DNA of 64,000 bases from Bipolaris cookei (taxonomy: Eukaryota; Ascomycota; Dothideomycetes; Pleosporales; Pleosporaceae). Under the pieces are notes generated by a model that was not told the DNA's origin, did not search any database, and saw only the letters and a list, made by a program, of their open reading frames with translations. Made by a program: the position numbers and the translations under genes. This document shows positions 61,141-64,000 of the stretch, one piece after another; positions within the stretch are counted from its first letter, which is position 1, and the number at the start of each line of letters is the position of its first letter. The stretch covers positions 248,001 through 312,000 of the forward strand of contig NRSV01000046.1 in the NCBI GenBank assembly GCA_002286855.1. The letters are read 5' to 3'.

Positions 61141-62087
61141 TCATTCGCGTCTATAACCCTTACGACCTTTAGGTTCTGGTACTCCAACGCTGCTTGTAAC
61201 TGAAACGTTGATAACCTTTTCGTGGGCCTGTAAGATGTTAGCGGGTGTGTGCGCATTGCATGAAGGGCGGCGAACCTCGGGCTGTAATGCCATTTGTGAA
61301 GTCGGATCAGCTGAATTGTACACATAAAAGCGCCCATTGATACGAATTGACATGTATATGTCGGCTTCTGCTATCTCACAGAGTCGACTCGCCTTACGCA
61401 GTAGAGTGTTGAAACGACCTTGGTGAATCGTAGCTGGCAAACGTGCATGTGAAACCCTTGAGGAACCCTGTAGCGCTGGTTAGCTTCATTGGAACAACCA
61501 AATCGCAATCATACCAATTTAAGCATGTTGTTGTTGTCGTTGTCCCTCCTGTTTTCCACGGTTTCGATACTGTTATCATGTACTACGATCCGGTCACCAG
61601 TTTCTGTGTTCCTAGCCAATCCAGAGGCCTTATCTGTGTGCTGAGGGCAAGGGGATGGTCTAGACGGAAGATGATCTAATGAACGGAGGATGTCGCGCGC
61701 TTGCGACTCGAGTCGCTGTCTAGAGGAGTCAGTTGAAGGCGCAGCTTCAGTGATTTCTCCGAGAGTGCTGTGCAATTGTGATTCGATCAGTTGACGCTGG
61801 GGTCCTCCATCGAGAAGTCGTTCAAAAGTTTGGGGTTGGTGTAAGGGTTTGTAGAGAAGCGGGCGTTGCAGCCCCGCTGGTTCAAATTGAGCATTACGCT
61901 GTGCTTGATGCCCAAGCTCTAATTGTAGAAGAGATGGCAGAACTAAAGGCGACGGAGAACGCGACGGTACAGTGGGCGACGGGGAGGGCGATGGGCAGGG
62001 TGATGCAGAAAGGCAAGATAACGTGCTTGGGGAGGCTCTTGCGATTATGCGCTTTTTAAGCTTAGCGGAGCGACGCAGGGATATCAT
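61141..62087 (-). CDS. MADS-like DNA-binding protein, copy 3
   Basis: Exons 62087-61515, 61467-61276 and 61227-61141 (introns 47 and 48 bp; GTATGA..ACAG and GTTCGC..ACAG; phase 0); 283 aa from MISLRRSAKLKKRIIARAS. The N-terminal ~190 residues are Pro/Ser/Gln-rich. The MADS-like part is GRFNTLLRKASRLCEIAEAD, IYMSIRINGRFYVYNS, then EKVINVSVTSS. The same three-exon structure as copy 2, 1.2 kb away, shows local duplication. It is the first gene downstream of the recombinase, same strand, 205 bp from its stop. Confidence 0.78.
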
Positions 62088-62292
62088 TCTTGGTGTGGTC
62101 GGTATGTCTACCCAAAGACTAATGTATTAGGTGCTTATATATATATGAGTACTTGACTTGCGATCCGTGTAGTTTAAACTTTCTCCCGTTTTCTGTATCC
62201 CGTTCACGGAAGCGCCTCGGTCTTCATCCCTACCATGCTTGCTTAACGCGCTGTTAGTGCGGCCAAGTTAAGCGCCCGAATTCGTACAAGGT

Positions 62293-64000
62293 CTACACTG
62301 CCTCTCCTAAAACTACCGCTGGAACATGGCCCGCCGCAGTCCTGCATGATGCATCATCAATACCACCACTTGTTGAGTCTTGACAACTGTCAGCCGTATG
62401 ATCTGTGTCATCATCCTCAAGCTCTTCTCGCGTCTTGCGTTTCCCAGTCGATCGACGAGGACCGAAGGGTGGCATACCATGAACGCTTTCCGCATGACTC
62501 CAGAAATTCTCCTCGGACCCAAGTATACTTTGACAATGTGGATGTGGGCAAATAGATGGGGGAGCATCTAGTTGTGCAAGATGCTTTCTCATGTGCGTGT
62601 GCAGGGCGAAAGCGCTATCGAATTGTCGAAAGCGAACAGGCAATGGCGCATGACAGTCGCCTAAGCACAATATGCAATGCGCGGCGACTATAACCACTCC
62701 GTTTGTTCGAATAAGTCCACAGAAGTTGTTAAGGTGTGGCAGATGGTCAAGCTCAAGATGCTGTACCCATTGTTGATCTGACTTGCACCATCCGTCGTGC
62801 TCATAGCAGTAGTGCATTCTCGTCAGCAGAGTCCATTCGTTAGGAACTCGATGTTTGGCTGAGACATGATAAGCAAGCGTCTCATAACTCTCGAACGTTT
62901 CGAGGCAGCTATTCCACAGGCATTGGTGAGTTTTCATGTCGCGAAGATGCCTGGTAATATGGAGTGAGCTTGTCTCGCAAGATCTCCTTCGGAAATTGAT
63001 ATGGCAGTCGTTCCAAGCACATCGGTGGACAAGGGCAAATTGAGTTTTCATGTGTTGCCGCGCATCTTGTATGTAGTGTTTACGAGCACACTGAAGTAAA
63101 TGTTCGTTCATACGATCTGGCCTTGACCTATACTTGTTAACACAATAACAAAGGACAGAACGATGTACCTACTTCTTGTTGCCGTCATCGAATTGGAGAC
63201 CACACACGCCACAACGCTTATCCTCGGTCGGTGAAGCAGAAGCGTAACTGTAGCGCTTCTTCTTCGGATTTGCCATAGCAACCATTGGCTTGAGTATATC
63301 CTCAAGTGGGAGCTCAACATCTGAGGTTCCATCAAGGCTAACTGCATCTTCAGCCACTGCATCGCATCCAGGGTACAGCAGCCTCGCGATAGCTTTCCGT
63401 TCAGGTTCAAACTTCCATAAAGCCTTCAGATATCGTGATGGGGAACGTAAGGGTTTCTTTGAACTTGTTGTGGAAGCTGGTGATGCTGTTGTATATGGAG
63501 AGTCGAACCTCTCGCCTTTGACAAAGGCTTCGTGTTGCTTGCGATATGCGATGGATCGCGATTGCCTTCGAAAAGCATATTCTTGCTTTGGGGTATGGTC
63601 CGACAAAGTCACCGTTACCGCAGCTTTCTTGACTTCTTGAGCTTTCAGGGAGGTTGAACGATCGGTCAACTGGGAGTTAGGTGGCATTGGTGTAAGAAGG
63701 TTTCTTTTGGCCATCATGGAATAGTTTTCCTCAATGAGCTGTTTTTTCTGCTCTCGTCCATGGACCATTGATTGGCTGTCAATCCCAACCATACCAGAGA
63801 TGTAATACATAGCCGTTTCATCGTTAGAATGGCCCATCAGCAATCTTCTCTGACCTGGAGTGGCCGTTCCTAATGCTCTATTAGCTTGCAACAAAGTATC
63901 AAAGTATACTGTGATACTTACTCTCCACCGCTCTAGCATATGCTCGACGGAAGCAATATGCACTCAGCCTCTCTTGGTAACCAGCACGTTGCCCGATTCC
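62293..64000 (-). CDS. DUF3435 tyrosine recombinase (Starship captain), 5' partial
   Basis: Exons >64000-63922, 63884-63173 and 63127-62293 (introns 37 and 45 bp; phases 1 and 2) give the last 541 residues; the N-terminal part lies right of the window. The catalytic end is clear: GYQERLSAYCFRRAYARAVE (Y-x-x-R, the H-x-x-R position), then QRRLLMGHSNDETAMYYISG with the nucleophilic Tyr, then VGIDSQSMVHGREQ. This is the pattern of DUF3435 YRs that mobilise Starships. A C-terminal zinc-finger array follows (CGVCGLQF...HLLQC; CLWNSCLETF...H-x4-H; CPHPHCQSIL...H-x4-H). A captain is normally the first gene at the element's 5' end and is read inward, so the element would extend leftward from here. 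Confidence 0.9.

Noticed and set aside
1..64000. tRNA or rRNA genes
   Set aside because: None recognised by eye on either strand; a dedicated tRNA search would be needed to exclude a degenerate one.

Overview
This window is fungal DNA, most likely from a filamentous ascomycete (Pezizomycotina, perhaps Pleosporales; the order is an inference). The evidence is the dense set of short 40-60 bp introns with GTaagt-type donors, TAG/CAG acceptors and CTAAC-like branch sites, together with a Ty3/Gypsy chromovirus, pogo-type transposons, a Tad-like LINE remnant and fungus-specific families (DUF3723, fungal patatin-like proteins, DUF3435). It is accessory sequence, gene-poor and rich in orphan paralogues. 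No housekeeping gene was recognised. Most real genes are multi-exon, so I rebuilt them from splice sites and reading-frame phase.

Layout. 1-2 kb: the 3' end of a Ser/Thr-rich secreted, GPI-anchor-like gene. 2.5-8.7 kb: a broken pogo transposase abutting a chromovirus (LTR, gag, pol, chromodomain integrase; minus strand) whose gag is split by a one-base N gap with a 235-bp duplicated flank. 9-18 kb: small orphan genes, including two paralogue pairs. 18.7-21 kb: an intronless 772-aa orphan. 21-24.9 kb: a cupredoxin-like secreted protein, a small secreted effector-like protein and a RING protein. 25-36.3 kb: a patatin-like phospholipase (PLP) head-to-head with DUF3723, a MADS-like gene and a ferric reductase (FRE). 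37-49 kb: orphan genes, several in paralogous pairs, and a pseudokinase. 49-58 kb: a transposon nest (LINE and pogo remnants, one apparently intact pogo-family element), an FkbM-like methyltransferase, MITE-like repeats, an exact 945-bp duplication and a kexin-processed repeat peptide gene. 59-64 kb: two more MADS-like genes, a secreted Cys protein and, running off the right edge, the C-terminal part of a DUF3435 tyrosine recombinase.

Interpretation. DUF3435 captain, PLP, DUF3723 and FRE together form the hallmark gene set of Starship giant mobile elements. The captain is on the minus strand and runs into the window. The simplest reading is that much or all of this window is the body of a Starship whose captain end lies just right of 64 kb and whose other end is to the left (position unseen). 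The other genes would then be cargo. A second notable find is the 56.33-56.81 kb gene: a signal peptide followed by 21-residue repeats, each with a Lys-Arg kexin site, each repeat exon separated from the next by a near-identical 69-bp intron. Two genes (DUF3723 and a coiled-coil protein) carry single in-frame stops of the kind C-to-T change would make.
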